From Branchiostoma floridae (Eukaryota; Chordata; Leptocardii; Amphioxiformes; Branchiostomatidae), in NCBI RefSeq assembly GCF_000003815.2, contig NC_049986.1, positions 17,001,375-17,065,374 of the forward strand: DNA of 64,000 bases, given 5' to 3'. Below the pieces are notes generated by a model. The model made no database searches. It had not been told where the DNA came from and worked only from the letters and a program-made list of their open reading frames with translations. Both the position numbers and the translations under genes were made by a program. Of this stretch, positions 48,119-59,897 are shown piece by piece (positions within the stretch are counted from its first letter, which is position 1; each line of letters opens with the position of its first letter).

Positions 48119-48124
48119 AATAAA
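48119..48124 (+). terminator. Candidate FKBPL-like poly(A) signal
   Basis: AATAAA about 335 bp after the stop codon, the first canonical hexamer on the plus strand there. Confidence 0.5.
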
Positions 48125-51074
48125 TGTAGCATTTTTAAGGATCAATTTCATGGCATTTACTGCTTCCCCCTTTTTACAAGTAGGGTCAGTCTGAAAATTT
48201 CTCTCTCATTCTCTCAACTCCTTTGCCTTTCTCATTTCTCTTTGTTTTCTTTTTCATTAGCTGAGTCTCGGGGAGAGGCTTGTGTTTTGGGTGGTAGTGT
48301 GTACATGTGTTACTCATTTAGGTACATATATGTAAGGCTCAGTGTCAGTGTTATGTTGAGGACTTTCCGTAGTTGACTTTACATAACACCGCTTGTACCC
48401 AAGGTTTTAAAATCAACAAGGACAAAACACCACACCACATTGTTGAACAGGATAAGCACCAGTGTATTCCAGCCAACCTTTATCAATATCAGTAGTTTGT
48501 AGGAATGTTCAGTCCGCAACATTACCTTTACCTAGACCCAACCAATGTAGAGGTAATCCATTCAAAATGCTCAATGATGACTATACCTACAAATTTCCTT
48601 CATAGTCAGACAAGGATGAAGTGAATTTTGAATGATATTGATTGAAGAGGATAATGATTAAAGAATGTATGGCATGATTTTCAACACACATGCATTGTTT
48701 TACTTGGTCTGCAATGTTTTGTTTATACTTCTGTCAGTTAAAAGACCAAAGAATGGTGGATTTCTTAGGTATGGTTAAATGGTACCGTGACAAATATTGG
48801 TGCAGTTCAAATAACATGTAAAATGCAAAAGACTACACTTTCAAAGCAAACTTTGTTCTTAAAGCAAGAAAAGATGTAGAGGTACAATTCCAGCAAGTCA
48901 TGGGGGTGGAGGTGAAAGGGCATGGAATTTAAACTGAAGCAATGCATAATGCTAATAATTCTACATGCATAATGGACATGTAGCTTACATGTTTACTGTT
49001 TTATGCTATAGCTAATACCGGTACCCCAATGTTTGAAGTCATAGCACGTAGTGAAAAGGACCATATAGATATCTATGCTACACATTCTGCCACTCCTTGG
49101 CAATAAAGTTTTACACAAAACATTTGGTAGGTTGGCACAGGTGTTAACTGACCAACTGGTAATTATCCAAAAGCGAAAAAATCACAGGATAACAAACCTG
49201 ATTATAAAACATCAAGAAACAAGTCTTAAATCTCAACAGACCACTAATGGACCTAGAATATAATAGAGTGCAGCTTTAATAAAAGTAATACAATTAGGTG
49301 TTAACATAGTATAATCTGGCAAGCTTAACAAAGGCAAATTCCGCCTTATATGTTTTTGATCACATCAGCACACATCTAGAATGAATAGTGATCATAAAAG
49401 TCAAAGAGGAAAATAATGTTTATCATTGTGCAAGGCTGATGAGTTCCTTTTACGTTTGTTTTTGTTGTGATGATACAAATAGATTTCCTTACAGACAGAG
49501 TATTCCTGACAGTCTCATACAAACCTCTTGCTATCAGATAGAATAATACCCTAAATCCAAGAAAAGATTTGGTTGCTGCTTTTTAGGGAAAAGGGCTGTG
49601 TACCAAAACAAAAATGCAGGACCTGGTACAGATACATCACCGGTACATGTGCCAAAAGTTTGCTCAGTTATCTGTATTGCTGTATTTCAGTAATAAAATT
49701 GCCATCTTGGAAATTTACATATGTGAATATCAAAACAAGCCAAATTGCAATTATTGAAAATTTTCAACACCAAATTTATCAAAATAGTAATCTATGAGAC
49801 GAGTCGACCAGTTGTCTACCAGTGGTTTAGTTTGTTCGGGTACTAGTACACCAGATGTACAGGTCCAGACCTGTACCGAAACAAGTTTACAGCTATGGGT
49901 ACAGGTACAGGTATTGGGTATGTAGCCCTACAAGGGAATCTTGGCATGCTTTGGATTTAAATTTAAGGAACCTAGTATACTTTCAAAAGGACCTTACACT
50001 GTCCTGTATCATTTCAAACAACACCATTCTGACAGTATATCAAAAGAGTCACTGGTGTCTCCTTTTACCAATTCAAATTTCAATGTAACACATTAAGTGC
50101 AAAAGTCAATTCATGGCATGGTAGGCCTACTTCAACAATAGGGAATGCCTCATCAGCAAATAAATGTACTAAGTACATCATCAAATGTAACCCAGCTAAT
50201 AGAATCTTATATATCATAATACACTAAAGAAGATATCTTATTACAGATACACAATTGATTGATAGGATAATTCTACCATTTAAGGGTACTTATCATAATT
50301 ACTTAGTACAAAAGTACCATAAAATGTACATTGCATATAAGGGGCACCTATCCCATAACCTCATCTTTTAATTATTGGAACCAAGTGCAAAGATTACAAC
50401 ACTGTTCAACCAATCATAGCAATCCCACCTTGAAAAATCTATATCATACAAGTGCTTATTCTAAAAGAACTGCAGTCTTCAGATATTTAACCATGAACAT
50501 GTGTATGTTTGAGTAATTTAACATAAGAGTTGTCAAGTGTGGTAATTAGCATAGTGTAACACATCGATGAAGGTTAGACATCCAGGTAATGAGATACGCC
50601 AAATAGCAATTAGTCAAGCACTTGGATATGATTTTGGAAATAGTAAGACGTTTCAGATAACATTAATTATCTTTCATCAGTGGAAATATAACAGATGTTA
50701 TCTAAAAGGTCTGACCAAAATAATATCCAGTTGTTTAAGCTAAGTAATTGCTATCTGGCATAGTGTAACACCTTACACTGCCAGGCAACTATATTATTAG
50801 AAATATTGGATTTACTGTTCTCATAAGACTTTATAGAAGTCCTCTACTTTTATGTAGGTTACTGGCCACAGTGAGACTTTGCTCATACAAATAGTACCTT
50901 AATAACCAAATAGTTGCACATGAACAAGGGCTCTCTCCTATGATACAGTTAAACATAGTGTAATCTCTGCCTTTGCTACCAAATGAATCATGGGATACAA
51001 AATGGATGCCATGACTAAAAGACATTATTATCGAGTGGAAGATGTGATGTGATGATTGGTGGGATCCTGGTGCA
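48125..51074. other. Region between convergent FKBPL-like and ARPC5 3' ends
   Basis: AT-rich sequence with no coding exon recognised. The right part probably includes ARPC5 3' UTR. A few short poly-purine stretches are present but no bounded repeat was identified. Confidence 0.4.
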
Positions 51075-53618
51075 TCATACTGTTTTCCTGTCAGTCAACA
51101 CACGCACTATTGAGCCAAGTCCTCCAACTGCATATGCCTGGGAATAAGAAGAGTAGAAAATTTGGAAAAAAGCAGACAAATAAGTCTAAGGCCACACCAA
51201 TTTAATTTCTTGGTTCACGGATTTTTCATAATAAATATGGAGCGAGAGGGCGAAATAAAAATAAAAATAAAAATTGTAAAATGGTTGTGGTAAAGGTAAT
51301 GGCTAATCCAAAACATAAAGAAAAAAAGTTTTCAGCTTGAAAAAAGTACAAAAACACTATTATTGTACAGTAACAGCACCTGTACCCACACTTTAAGGAG
51401 CTTATAGTATAATGGCCAATTTGCTACACCAGAAAGCTGGTGAATGGTTTCATTAGTGGTGAAAATTTGCTGAGTGGTAATTTTTATTTTTATTTTTTTT
51501 CCCAAAAAATAGGAGCGAGCGAATCCGTGAACCAAGAAATTAAATTGGTGTGGCCTAAAGATGAGTGTATTTACATAACCATCCAACATCTGCATCAATT
51601 CACTACTGTGTTAATCCAAACATCCGATTATCAATTGGATGAAAAATTAATGTCTTTTTTTTAGGAAAAGGCAGGAATGAATCTGTACACATTTGGTGAA
51701 CAAAATGACTGTTTTCCAATCAACATAAGTTAGATGACAACTTATGAGAACCTGTGTTTGAGGAGAGCTACAGTTCGAGCATGCAAAGGACCCAACAATT
51801 TCAAAAAGCGTAGAGTCCTTCACAGCGTGAGTAGATCTTTATTTCTTTATTTCTTTATTTGAATTTACCACATGCAAAAACAAGTGGAAGGGAGGACAAA
51901 ACAGGTGTATCAACACCTTTACAAGTTGTCCTCCCAAACCTGAAATGATAATAGAAAACAATACGAAACCAAATTAAACAATAAACATTAGACATCAAAA
52001 ATCAGTAGACATGAATATACAATTCGGAAACAATTATACACAGAATTGATTACATGTGTAAACAAAATTATCAAATATCATTATGTACAGAGTAAAAAGC
52101 TAATTATAATACTAATGTGGCCTTAAAGCAGAGCATGAGGCACACCCACAAGATGTGGACCAAGAGCAGGGGACGTCGATATTGAACTGGGTGTCAAATC
52201 TCACAAACGTGGCTCTCACAAGCGATCGCTTGAATGTCAAGATGTTAGACTTTTCAGTGGCTTGAACCCCAATATTACGGAGGACAGGACTCAGCTGATT
52301 CTAGATGGTGACCAGCCATCAAACAAATCTGTCAAACAAATCTGTCCATACATGCAGCTTTTACTGTTCAATACAAACATGTTGTGTTACACAATGAGGA
52401 GGTTAAGCTGTTATGCAACACAAAAGAAATATCCCACCTTTTCATGCCAGATCAGAAGTGCACTACTGCTACTGTCGTCTGCTGGGTTCGCGAAGCCTCT
52501 GTAGATATACTTCATCAGGAGGTCCAGCTGTTGGCTGTCTAGTGCCTTGATGCCTTTATCCACTTCAGACTTCTTAAAGGTCAAAAGGACCCTCAGAACC
52601 AGACGGCCTGCTTGGTCCTGAAGTTGAAGAAGTCGTACACAGATTGTTTAACATATACTACAAGTCTAAATGCAAGATCTATAAATTTTCTACAAAAAGT
52701 TTCACAAAATCAATCTGATACTACCATAAAAAGCTGCATGTCCATAGCTGCTAGATTTACAAGACAACATATCGAATAAATGAATTATTTTTAAAAATGG
52801 GTTTCTTATAGTGCATAGGCAATGGTACATAATTGTTATGCAGCAATACAAATATTCCAACAGCAAACCTCATGGAACCAATTTATAAGTAATATTAAAA
52901 CATACCTTTTCTGCCTGGTTCTTGCCTCCAGTTGGTGGGTTAGACAGCACTCTTTTTAATGCTTCGACATTCTCACCTGTAATCTCTTGGTTAAGGAACA
53001 ATACTAATAGAATACTCAGACTTTAAGTGCTGCAGCCTGGATATACAGGCAAACCATGGGCAGAACTGTTTTAAAAGTGTGTCAAATTCTCAACAATGAC
53101 TGTCATCACAATTATTTCTGAAATTTACCTTACAGACTGTAATGAGTACTGACCTCCTAATCTACACATTCAGCATTTCTTCCAGGACCTAGCTACCCAA
53201 GCATTTATCATTTTGTTGTATAAATATCATTAAACGTTGTTATCATCGAATGATCAACCACGGAAGTAAGGAAGGGAGCCAACGCCCCCCTCCCCCAATA
53301 TGTTTACTTTGTCAGAAATCACGCGACCGGATATCGTGTTTCTTTCGCTACAAAGCAACTACACACCCTAGAATACAACACGAACTTCAAAATTACACCA
53401 ACAACTTTCTATCAGACCTAAAGCACGTACGGAATGCAGTAAGCGTTAACAAAACTTCAGAAAAATGCAGAAGGATATTGCTGAAGTAGGCTGTTCACTT
53501 CCTGTTCGTTCGGTCCGGTGCCTGTTGGCGTCTCGTCTACGTCTTCTACGTATTTGTTTTCGTCGAACTCGTCGACGTCGACCTTCCTAAACCTCGATGC
53601 TCCCGTGTTCTTCGACAT
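51075..53618 (-). CDS. ARPC5L: Arp2/3 complex subunit 5 (p16)
   Basis: The smallest subunit of the Arp2/3 actin-nucleating complex. Exons (minus): 53618-53479, 52978-52906, 52617-52438 and 51137-51075, giving 151 residues, the family length. The start MSKNTGASRFRKVDVDEFDE is nearly the mammalian N-terminus. The next blocks are EVNSLLQ/QGENVEALKRVLSNPP, GRLVLRVLLTF, LDLLMKYIYRGF and LLIWHEK, ending in GGLGSIVRVLTDRKTV. The exon 1 to exon 2 junction only gives the family sequence if the intron is read as a U12 AT-AC intron. The last intron carries a MITE. The gene is head to head with RPL35. Human has two paralogues, ARPC5 (1q25) and ARPC5L (9q33.3); this single gene may be ancestral to both, and the symbol follows the conserved neighbourhood. 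Confidence 0.93.
51190..51555. repeat. Harbinger-like MITE with TAA target duplication, copy 2
   Basis: The left end GGCCACACCAATTTAATTTC is the perfect inverse of the right end GAAATTAAATTGGTGTGGCC, and the arms extend over about 35 bp. TAA flanks both ends (51187-51189 and 51556-51558), the usual PIF/Harbinger duplication. It lies in the last ARPC5 intron, about 50 bp from the acceptor of the final exon. Confidence 0.88.
51560..52437 (-). other. ARPC5 intron with unclassified repeat-like tract
   Basis: A TTTATTTCTTTATTTCTTTA tract at about 51837-51860 followed by sequence to about 52.2 kb looks like the reversed 3' end of an old retrotransposon. I cannot assign a family. No exon is seen in this interval. 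Confidence 0.3.
52979..53478 (-). other. U12-type AT-AC intron of ARPC5
   Basis: The donor reads ATATCCTT (53478-53471), an exact match to the minor-spliceosome AT-AC 5' splice site. The branch-point sequence TTCCTTAAC (52998-52990) matches the U12 consensus, and the intron ends in AC about 12 nt later. Joining CAGCA to AGGTGAG keeps frame (phase 2) and yields LLQQGENVEALKR, matching the family. No GT-AG combination gives this protein. Confidence 0.9.
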
Positions 53619-54034
53619 GTCTTAAGATAAAATGAGGACAAACCTTCGGAAACTTGCCAAAGTTCAGAAGTGTGAACCATGCACCTCCCAGTTTTTTTCT
53701 AGGATGGCGGAAGTGGAGCCTCGTTTTCAATCCCGTTCTACTGTTCACCTCAGAAACAGATGTACTTTATGTACCCAAATTTCTTCGCCGTTTACGGATA
53801 TAAACACGCTGTATAAGACATATAGGGATAGTTCATAGAGTCTAGATATGTATCTATATCGATTGAAGTATAGAAACTCGATCTGGTTGCTCACAAAATA
53901 GACAAAATTGTCAGAGAAGCGAGGTTGGGGCAATGTGGGAAATGGGTAACTCTACTGCCTACTGAGGTAAGTCCTGTGATCTCGCGAGATTTTGACCTGT
54001 GCGAGACCTCTTTTTCCCATCCTGAAAATCCAAG
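53619..54034. promoter_or_regulatory. Bidirectional ARPC5-RPL35 promoter with TCTCGCGAGA motif and TOP start
   Basis: About 415 bp separate the two start codons. TCTCGCGAGA at 53980-53989 is a perfect palindrome known from TATA-less housekeeping promoters. About 20 bp downstream is CCTCTTTTTCCC (54007-54018), a 5'-terminal oligopyrimidine start as expected for a ribosomal protein mRNA under mTOR/LARP1 translational control. No TATA box is seen. Confidence 0.75.
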
Positions 54035-57000
54035 ATGGTGGGTAAAAATTTATTCTTCCGATATCCACGTCAATCTTCAATATCTAATGGGATTTTGGTA
54101 TTTGTACGCAGTGTATAGAAAGCTAAGATATTTTACCCGCTAATGCCGATGGTATTTTCGCCGCTTACGCGTTCTGATCACTTAGATTGAACATCATCTC
54201 AGGTTCATTTTGAAGCATCGCATCGGTCACAACATGCCCATACATAATTTTGTATCGCGATATAGACCCCCGACTTATCATCATTATAAACACACCTAGC
54301 CATAGATCAACTATAAAACCATCTCTTCAAGTCCGACGACCTTATTGTAAGACGTGTGAAAATACACCCTGGACATGGATATTTGTTATCGCACTAAACT
54401 GTACCGTACACAGTGCACGGGGAAGTCGGGTTGTTAACGGGTTGGTAACGTAATTATGTAAGATTTGTGTCGGATTTTCACATTCAGATTTTCCGACGTT
54501 GGATCCGACAGAAATCCAGAAATCAGGCCAAATCAATGGCGCCCGCCCATTGTTTTCCCGCGGATCCCGTCAGCCTTCCGATACGTGCCCGATAGATGTC
54601 GGAAATGTGTCGGTTTTCACGCACCGACTGGAGGTCACTTGAGGTCATGATAGGCGTCAGGCCCCGATTAACAGGATAATGTAGGAATATGTCGATATCA
54701 GTAAACGAGCTACAGAGTTGATGCTGTTTTGTTGATTACCATACATATTTCTTTTAACGTTACATTTTTTTTAAACCAGGGAAATTAATAATTTTACGGT
54801 GCCCGCTTTTTTAACCACTGTCACTTTCGGTGGCTAGTTGACCAGTGCATTATGTTGATCATGACTAATGTCGTGTATTCCCGTTCTTCAGGTTCGTCAA
54901 TACCGTCAAAGTTTGAGGATGGAGATGTGCTGTCACGGAAGAACCGATTTATCTTAAATTGTCTATTGATTTATCCGTTTTGTTCCCGTTGAGTTTGATT
55001 TCGTGTTCATTTGTTTCACTGTTTTTCTCAAAAGTTCGTTTTGTCTCTTAAACACTAACTCTCTAATACTAACACTAATCCTGGAACTAACACGTTTCGA
55101 AAGTTAACATGAACTCAGCCAAAGACAGTTTACACAGACTATAGTTTATTAACAAGATATGGATATTATCACTTGATAAAAAAGACAAAGTCAAGCATTT
55201 GCCGGACCGTAATAGTACAAGACAGATCAAAGGGATCACCAGAAAACNNNNNNNNNNNNNNNNNNNNNNNNNNNNNNNNNNNNNNNNNNNNNNNNNNNNN
55301 NNNNNNNNNNNNNNNNNNNNNNNNNNNNNNNNNNNNNNNNNNNNNNNTGTGCGTCGAAATGGGTCCATGAAATCCATGAAGATATTTTGACGCAAGAGGA
55401 TGACATAAGTGCTTTTATAAAAGAATACAATCGTATATGTGTCATCAGTAACGGCCACGAAATGCGCTTCAAGTTTCTGCAGACGTTCCGGTTCTTCCGC
55501 TAGTAGACCGTCCCATAATATTCCGCAATACTAGTACGTCGTGCAATCTTCCACAGAAGTTAGGATACGTAAAGTTACAAAAACTTCTGGACGTCCCGAA
55601 ATCATCCGCAGAAATTGTATGGAAGACGCCACAAGGTTTCCGCAAGAGATACGTTGTACATGTACATAAATTCTTACCGTGGTCACCGCGGCCGTGCGAT
55701 TAACAACAGCTCACAGAACTGTGACTTACTTAGTTGGAGTTATTTACCCACATAAAGATATGGTTGTAAAGCAGTGCAAAAAGTTAGCGATAAAATCCGA
55801 TGTTACAAAAATTGTGTCAGCATTTTTTATATGTATCAACGGAACACAGAAAAATACGGTAAGATATAAAGAACAACGCAAGCTAAAGGTTGGACCCGCA
55901 CGTACCTCAGGTGTAAACAAACACGCATGTTAGCGGCACATTTTTTCTGTGAGTACAACTCTTCAAATTGCAATTGATATAGCCAAATATTTGATTGAAA
56001 TTTGAGCGCTGTAACAAAAATAGCGAGGATCGTCTGGGATCTGGATAAAACTGAACTATAGATTATGAGATTTGATACTACATCAGCAAACAGCAGCTCC
56101 GAGATGGCCACTACAAATGAACACTTTCCCACGGTGCGTAGTCTTGATTGACAGATCTTGGCCTTTTGAAGATCGTGCCGCCGGCGCCGGACTGTCTGAA
56201 ACTTTGCCTAACGCAAATTCAATCATTTTTGACAGGCAATCAGCGAAAACTGACAGCAAAAATAACCTGATACTTGTCACGTATAAACGAGGTTCTGTCA
56301 CAGGCGTTTCGTGGCGAACTCCGAAACATAACTCACAAAAGACGTGTTGTTTTTCTATAAGACTAAAAGAGAGACTTGCAGTTCCAAATGTAGAACCGGC
56401 GCCGGTAAAACAAAAATTTGTGGCAACCAAACACCGAGACAAATCTCAAAGAGGGACTAGCTCATGCACAAATGAATTACGTTTGTCCACCAGCCGCGCC
56501 CATGGACAGTGACAAGACATTAACTAGCGTAAGCGGTGCCAAAATATTCCATGCAAGAAACCAAGGCTGAACTGTTGTCTGATTTATTTATTTTAACAAG
56601 TTGAAGGCAGGAGGTCCATTACAGATCAGTCAGAAACGATTTTTATTTCCCAAACAAAGGTACTTTAATCGAGAAAGTACGGTATTCATTTTCTGTCCGT
56701 CTATCTATGATAAGCAACTGGGTTGACGGCTCGGCAAGAGAAAACGCTCATAAACTGGACCTTATTAACATAATTTATGAAATGTTTTTATTTATTGAAT
56801 TACTCTGATAATAAACATGTTTTGTGAACGGGTTTGGCGTACGATGAAATATACGCAATTGTTATTGTCAAAATCACTTAAATCAGTTTCTTTTTATACA
56901 GTTTTGTGAAAAAGATGTAATGTTTTTATTTCAATAACCACATACAAAGTACGCAAGCGTAGACAACTATATGCATGAGTGGTGTTCACACCCACTTGTG

Positions 57001-59897
57001 CTCGGGACCTCATTAACATAATTTATGAAATGTTTTTATTTATTGAATTGCTCTGATAATAAACATGTTTTGTGTACGGGTTTGGCGCACGATGAAATAT
57101 ACGCAATTGTTCTTGTCCAAATCACTAAAATCAGTTTCTTTATGTACAGCTTTGTGAAAAAGATATAATTTGGCCACTTTAAGAACCACATTCTGAAGTA
57201 TGCAAGCATAGACAACCTTCTGCATGAATTGTTTTTATAACTCATATTAGGTCGGCACTTGACAGTTAGGAATCACGAAACCCGTACCATCTGGCGCACA
57301 GCGTCAGCAGGCATTCACGCTGATGAAGTAAAGCCGAAGCGTGATGTCTGCCCTGTGGGTGGTTGGAATCTTGACATAATCTTGACATAATCGCCTTGAT
57401 CGCCCGCAAGGTGCTAGGGGAAGAGCCTTCGGGCCCACCCTGTCTATCATCAACCTCCTTGATCTCAGGGAGCTTTCGAGCTTGCCTGGTTTGGTCCAAG
57501 GGTCTACATATATATATATATACCGGCTATCCCAGCGTGATGCCGGTAGGCAAGTTTTATACTTTTGACTTGATTCCGTTTCGGCAAGTGTTTCCAAAGG
57601 AAGTTGGGACTTCGGAATTCGTTTTGTTTTTCTACCCCAACAAAATGGTAACCATATATTTTGCCCTTCAAAATAATGTCGCACCAAGGGCTCGAACCCA
57701 CACTTTCTGGTTTCAAAGTGATCGTCTGAAGTTTCCCTTTTCTTTATTTATTCATATTCTTAACGCTACCGCTGAGAAAACAAACTCTGCTTTCATTCTA
57801 TAACATTTAGCACGTAGAAATGTGGATACGCCACTCCACGCTATATAATGGAACGGATCACGTGGTTGCTTCGTATGTCAATCATTCAGTAGCCATGGTA
57901 ACCAATAAAGAGGCTACACGTCACTCAGCGGCGTTGCCATGGCCACATCCAAGCGGGGAAATCCCATCTGCCATGTCTGTTACTTGTTGCCTTGGCGACC
58001 GCCATCGGAAATCTGTGGGAAAAAGAAACCGATGTGATACCGATAAATTTCGTGGAAAACCATCGGATTTATGTTGGAAATTGTTTTCCCATCGGAAGGT
58101 CATCGTTGCTGTATCGGAAAACGTTAAGTGGCCGACACAGTTCCGACGCAGTTCCACATGAACACAAACTATGATGACAATACGCAGAGTTTTCCGATAC
58201 ACTTCCAGTTATTAGAGACGATGTATTTCCGATACGGTTCAGATAATTCCCGATATCCCCGTGCACTGTGGTACCTAAAATGGGGGAGGGGGGTCAGATC
58301 CATGTGTAACTTTCAAAATAAGACAAAGTTAAAAGTAATTTCATGGAAGTCTGGAAGTTTGTGTTGTATGTTTTAGTGTATTTGATACTGCAATGAATTT
58401 AATAGTAGTTTCATTGAAATCTGCTGTTTGTGTTGCATGTTTTTTATTGTATTGGATATTGCACACAAAAAATTATGAAGTACCACACAACTCATTTGAT
58501 CTTAACAGCCCTCACTTTGAACACTTTAAAATTATGTTTCTTTAATTAGGTCAAGATCAAGGCCCACGAGCTCCGGGGCAAGAAGAAGGAGGAACTCCTG
58601 AAGCAGCTCAGTGAGCTGAAGGAGGAGCTGTCACAGCTGCGGGTCGCCAAGGTGACGGGCGGAGCTGCTTCCAAGCTCTCCAAGATGTGAGTAGAGTTAA
58701 CGGCTTAATCATTTTTAATGGTCCAACGTCCAACCCTCGTAAGTTGGGGAACAATGGACGCTTTACTGGAGACAGACAGAGAGAGAGAGAGAGAGAGAAA
58801 GAAAGGTTATTAGATGTGATGGTGGCGGGCTGTTACATGATAAACATATAACAAGCCCACAAGCCCCCAAACTTGGTCTACAATAATGTCTATTACTTTT
58901 AATTGAAGCATACCTGCACGTAATACACAATCTGTTACTGTTCAGTTGAAGGGCTGCTAGAAGCGTAAATTTGTCGGACTTTGACTTTATTAAAGTTGTA
59001 ACAGGTAGTTTGGCACAATACAATGTAGATACTAGACAGCTACCTAGCTGACATTGTAACCACATGATATACACAAAGTCGACATGAATGATCAGTTTGA
59101 TTATGATAAGTCTGACTCCTTGACTTCCTCATTCTTTACCTTTACATATTTTCTTGCATTTGTAAATTCATCATGCTGAAAAGAATATTCACAAAGCAGA
59201 AAAAATGAAGGTATAAAATTACAAATACCTGTACAGATATGAGTTGTTATTCATTATAAGCATTGTTGTGATCCTCTGTATGTTGTTGCTTCAGCCGCAT
59301 TGTTCGCAAGTCCATTGCCCGTGTCATGACAGTCATCCACCAGACACAGAAGGAAAACCTCCGCAAGTTCTACAAGGTACTTTACTCTTTCCTTTATCTA
59401 GTACTTCGTAGCATTAAAGAAAATGTCATACCCGTCAAAGATGACCACTCTGTATCAAAATAATCTGGTCTGTGCCAACAGGTGGTCACTATACTATCTA
59501 TAGACAGGATTTTTTATGCTTGTTGAAGGGTAAATTTGTCAAAGTGACCACCAAAAAGTTGTCACAATTCTTGATGGTCATTCCATTTGTACAGGTTTGA
59601 CTGTATCTGGTAGTAATGTGCTGTGTCAGGCAGCCTTCAAGTAAGCTGGTTGGAAGGCATTTTTCATCAACTATCATTAGATTTGATAGGCTTATTACCT
59701 ACTCCAGATGTTGCCATGACTATATTTTTCTCCATTTTTTTCTGCAGAAGAAGAAGTACATCCCTCTGGACTTGCGCTACAAGAAGACCAGAGCGATCCG
59801 ACGTGCACTAACCAAGGGCGAGAAGAACATCAAGTCCAAGAAGACACAGAAGAAGCTCCGGTTGTACCCCATGAGGAAGTATGCCGTCAAGGAGTAA
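54035..59897 (+). CDS. RPL35: Ribosomal protein L35 (uL29)
   Basis: Large-subunit protein uL29, located near the nascent-chain exit tunnel. Coding exons: 54035-54037 (the ATG alone, followed by donor GTGGGT), 58550-58686, 59295-59376 and 59748-59897, with phases matching. The protein, 123 residues (the usual length), reads [20 protein letters not shown], then [40 protein letters not shown] and [17 protein letters not shown], ending [11 protein letters not shown]. Placement of exon 1 is inference from the TOP motif and the common ribosomal-protein pattern of an intron right after ATG; exons 2-4 are certain. The roughly 4.5-kb first intron is long for such a gene and is mostly occupied by a mobile element. 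An ATTAAA at 59921 is the likely poly(A) signal. Confidence 0.93.
55248..55347. other. Assembly gap of 100 N
   Basis: Exactly 100 unknown bases, a typical placeholder length for a gap of unknown size. It lies inside the large inverted-repeat element, so the true element length is not known. Confidence 1.
56072..56512 (+). other. 146-codon open frame inside the RPL35-intron element, unrecognised
   Basis: A frame without introns beginning [15 protein letters not shown], overlapped on the other strand by a 119-codon frame. I recognise no domain. The GC-rich GCCGCCGGCGCCGG segment inside differs from the surroundings. It could be element cargo or chance. Confidence 0.15.
56758..57253. repeat. 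248-bp direct tandem duplication
   Basis: Two adjacent copies begin GACCTTATTAACATAATTTA (56758) and GACCTCATTAACATAATTTA (57006) and stay closely similar through GTTTTGTGAACGGGTTTGGC and the CAAGCGTAGACAAC region, with a 248-bp offset. It lies inside the large element. Confidence 0.85.
57688..57698 (-). repeat. B-box-like Pol III motif, minus strand
   Basis: GGTTCGAGCCC on the minus strand matches the tRNA B-box consensus, but no matching A box or intact cloverleaf is seen upstream. It is at most a tRNA-derived SINE fragment. Confidence 0.35.
59430..59606. repeat. MITE-like copy with ACAGGTTTGACTGTA end
   Basis: The right end TACAGGTTTGACTGTA (59591-59606) is the inverse of the family left end at 41360. 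The interior contains GTGGTCACT and AGTGACCACC as an inverted pair. The left border is uncertain. It lies in RPL35 intron 3. Confidence 0.5.

Larger units (their letters stand above)
54409..58270. mobile_element. Candidate 3.9-kb inverted-repeat element in RPL35 intron 1
   Basis: The left end CACAGTGCACGGGGAAGTCGGG lies at 54409-54430, shown here as CACAGTGCACGGGG plus AAGTCGGG. The right end (58249-58270) is its near inverse, finishing CCCCGTGCACTGTG. The flanking 8-mers GTACCGTA and GTACCTAA agree at 6 of 8 positions. Both subterminal regions (54460-54620 and 57990-58250) are crowded with TCGGAAA/TTTCCGA and CCGATA motifs in both orientations, as in transposase-binding repeats. The interior holds the N gap, a 248-bp tandem duplication and a B-box-like site, but no recognisable transposase. 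The hAT assignment is tentative. Confidence 0.6.

Noticed and set aside
57660-57760. tRNA gene on the minus strand
   Set aside because: Only the B box matches; there is no A box and no cloverleaf.
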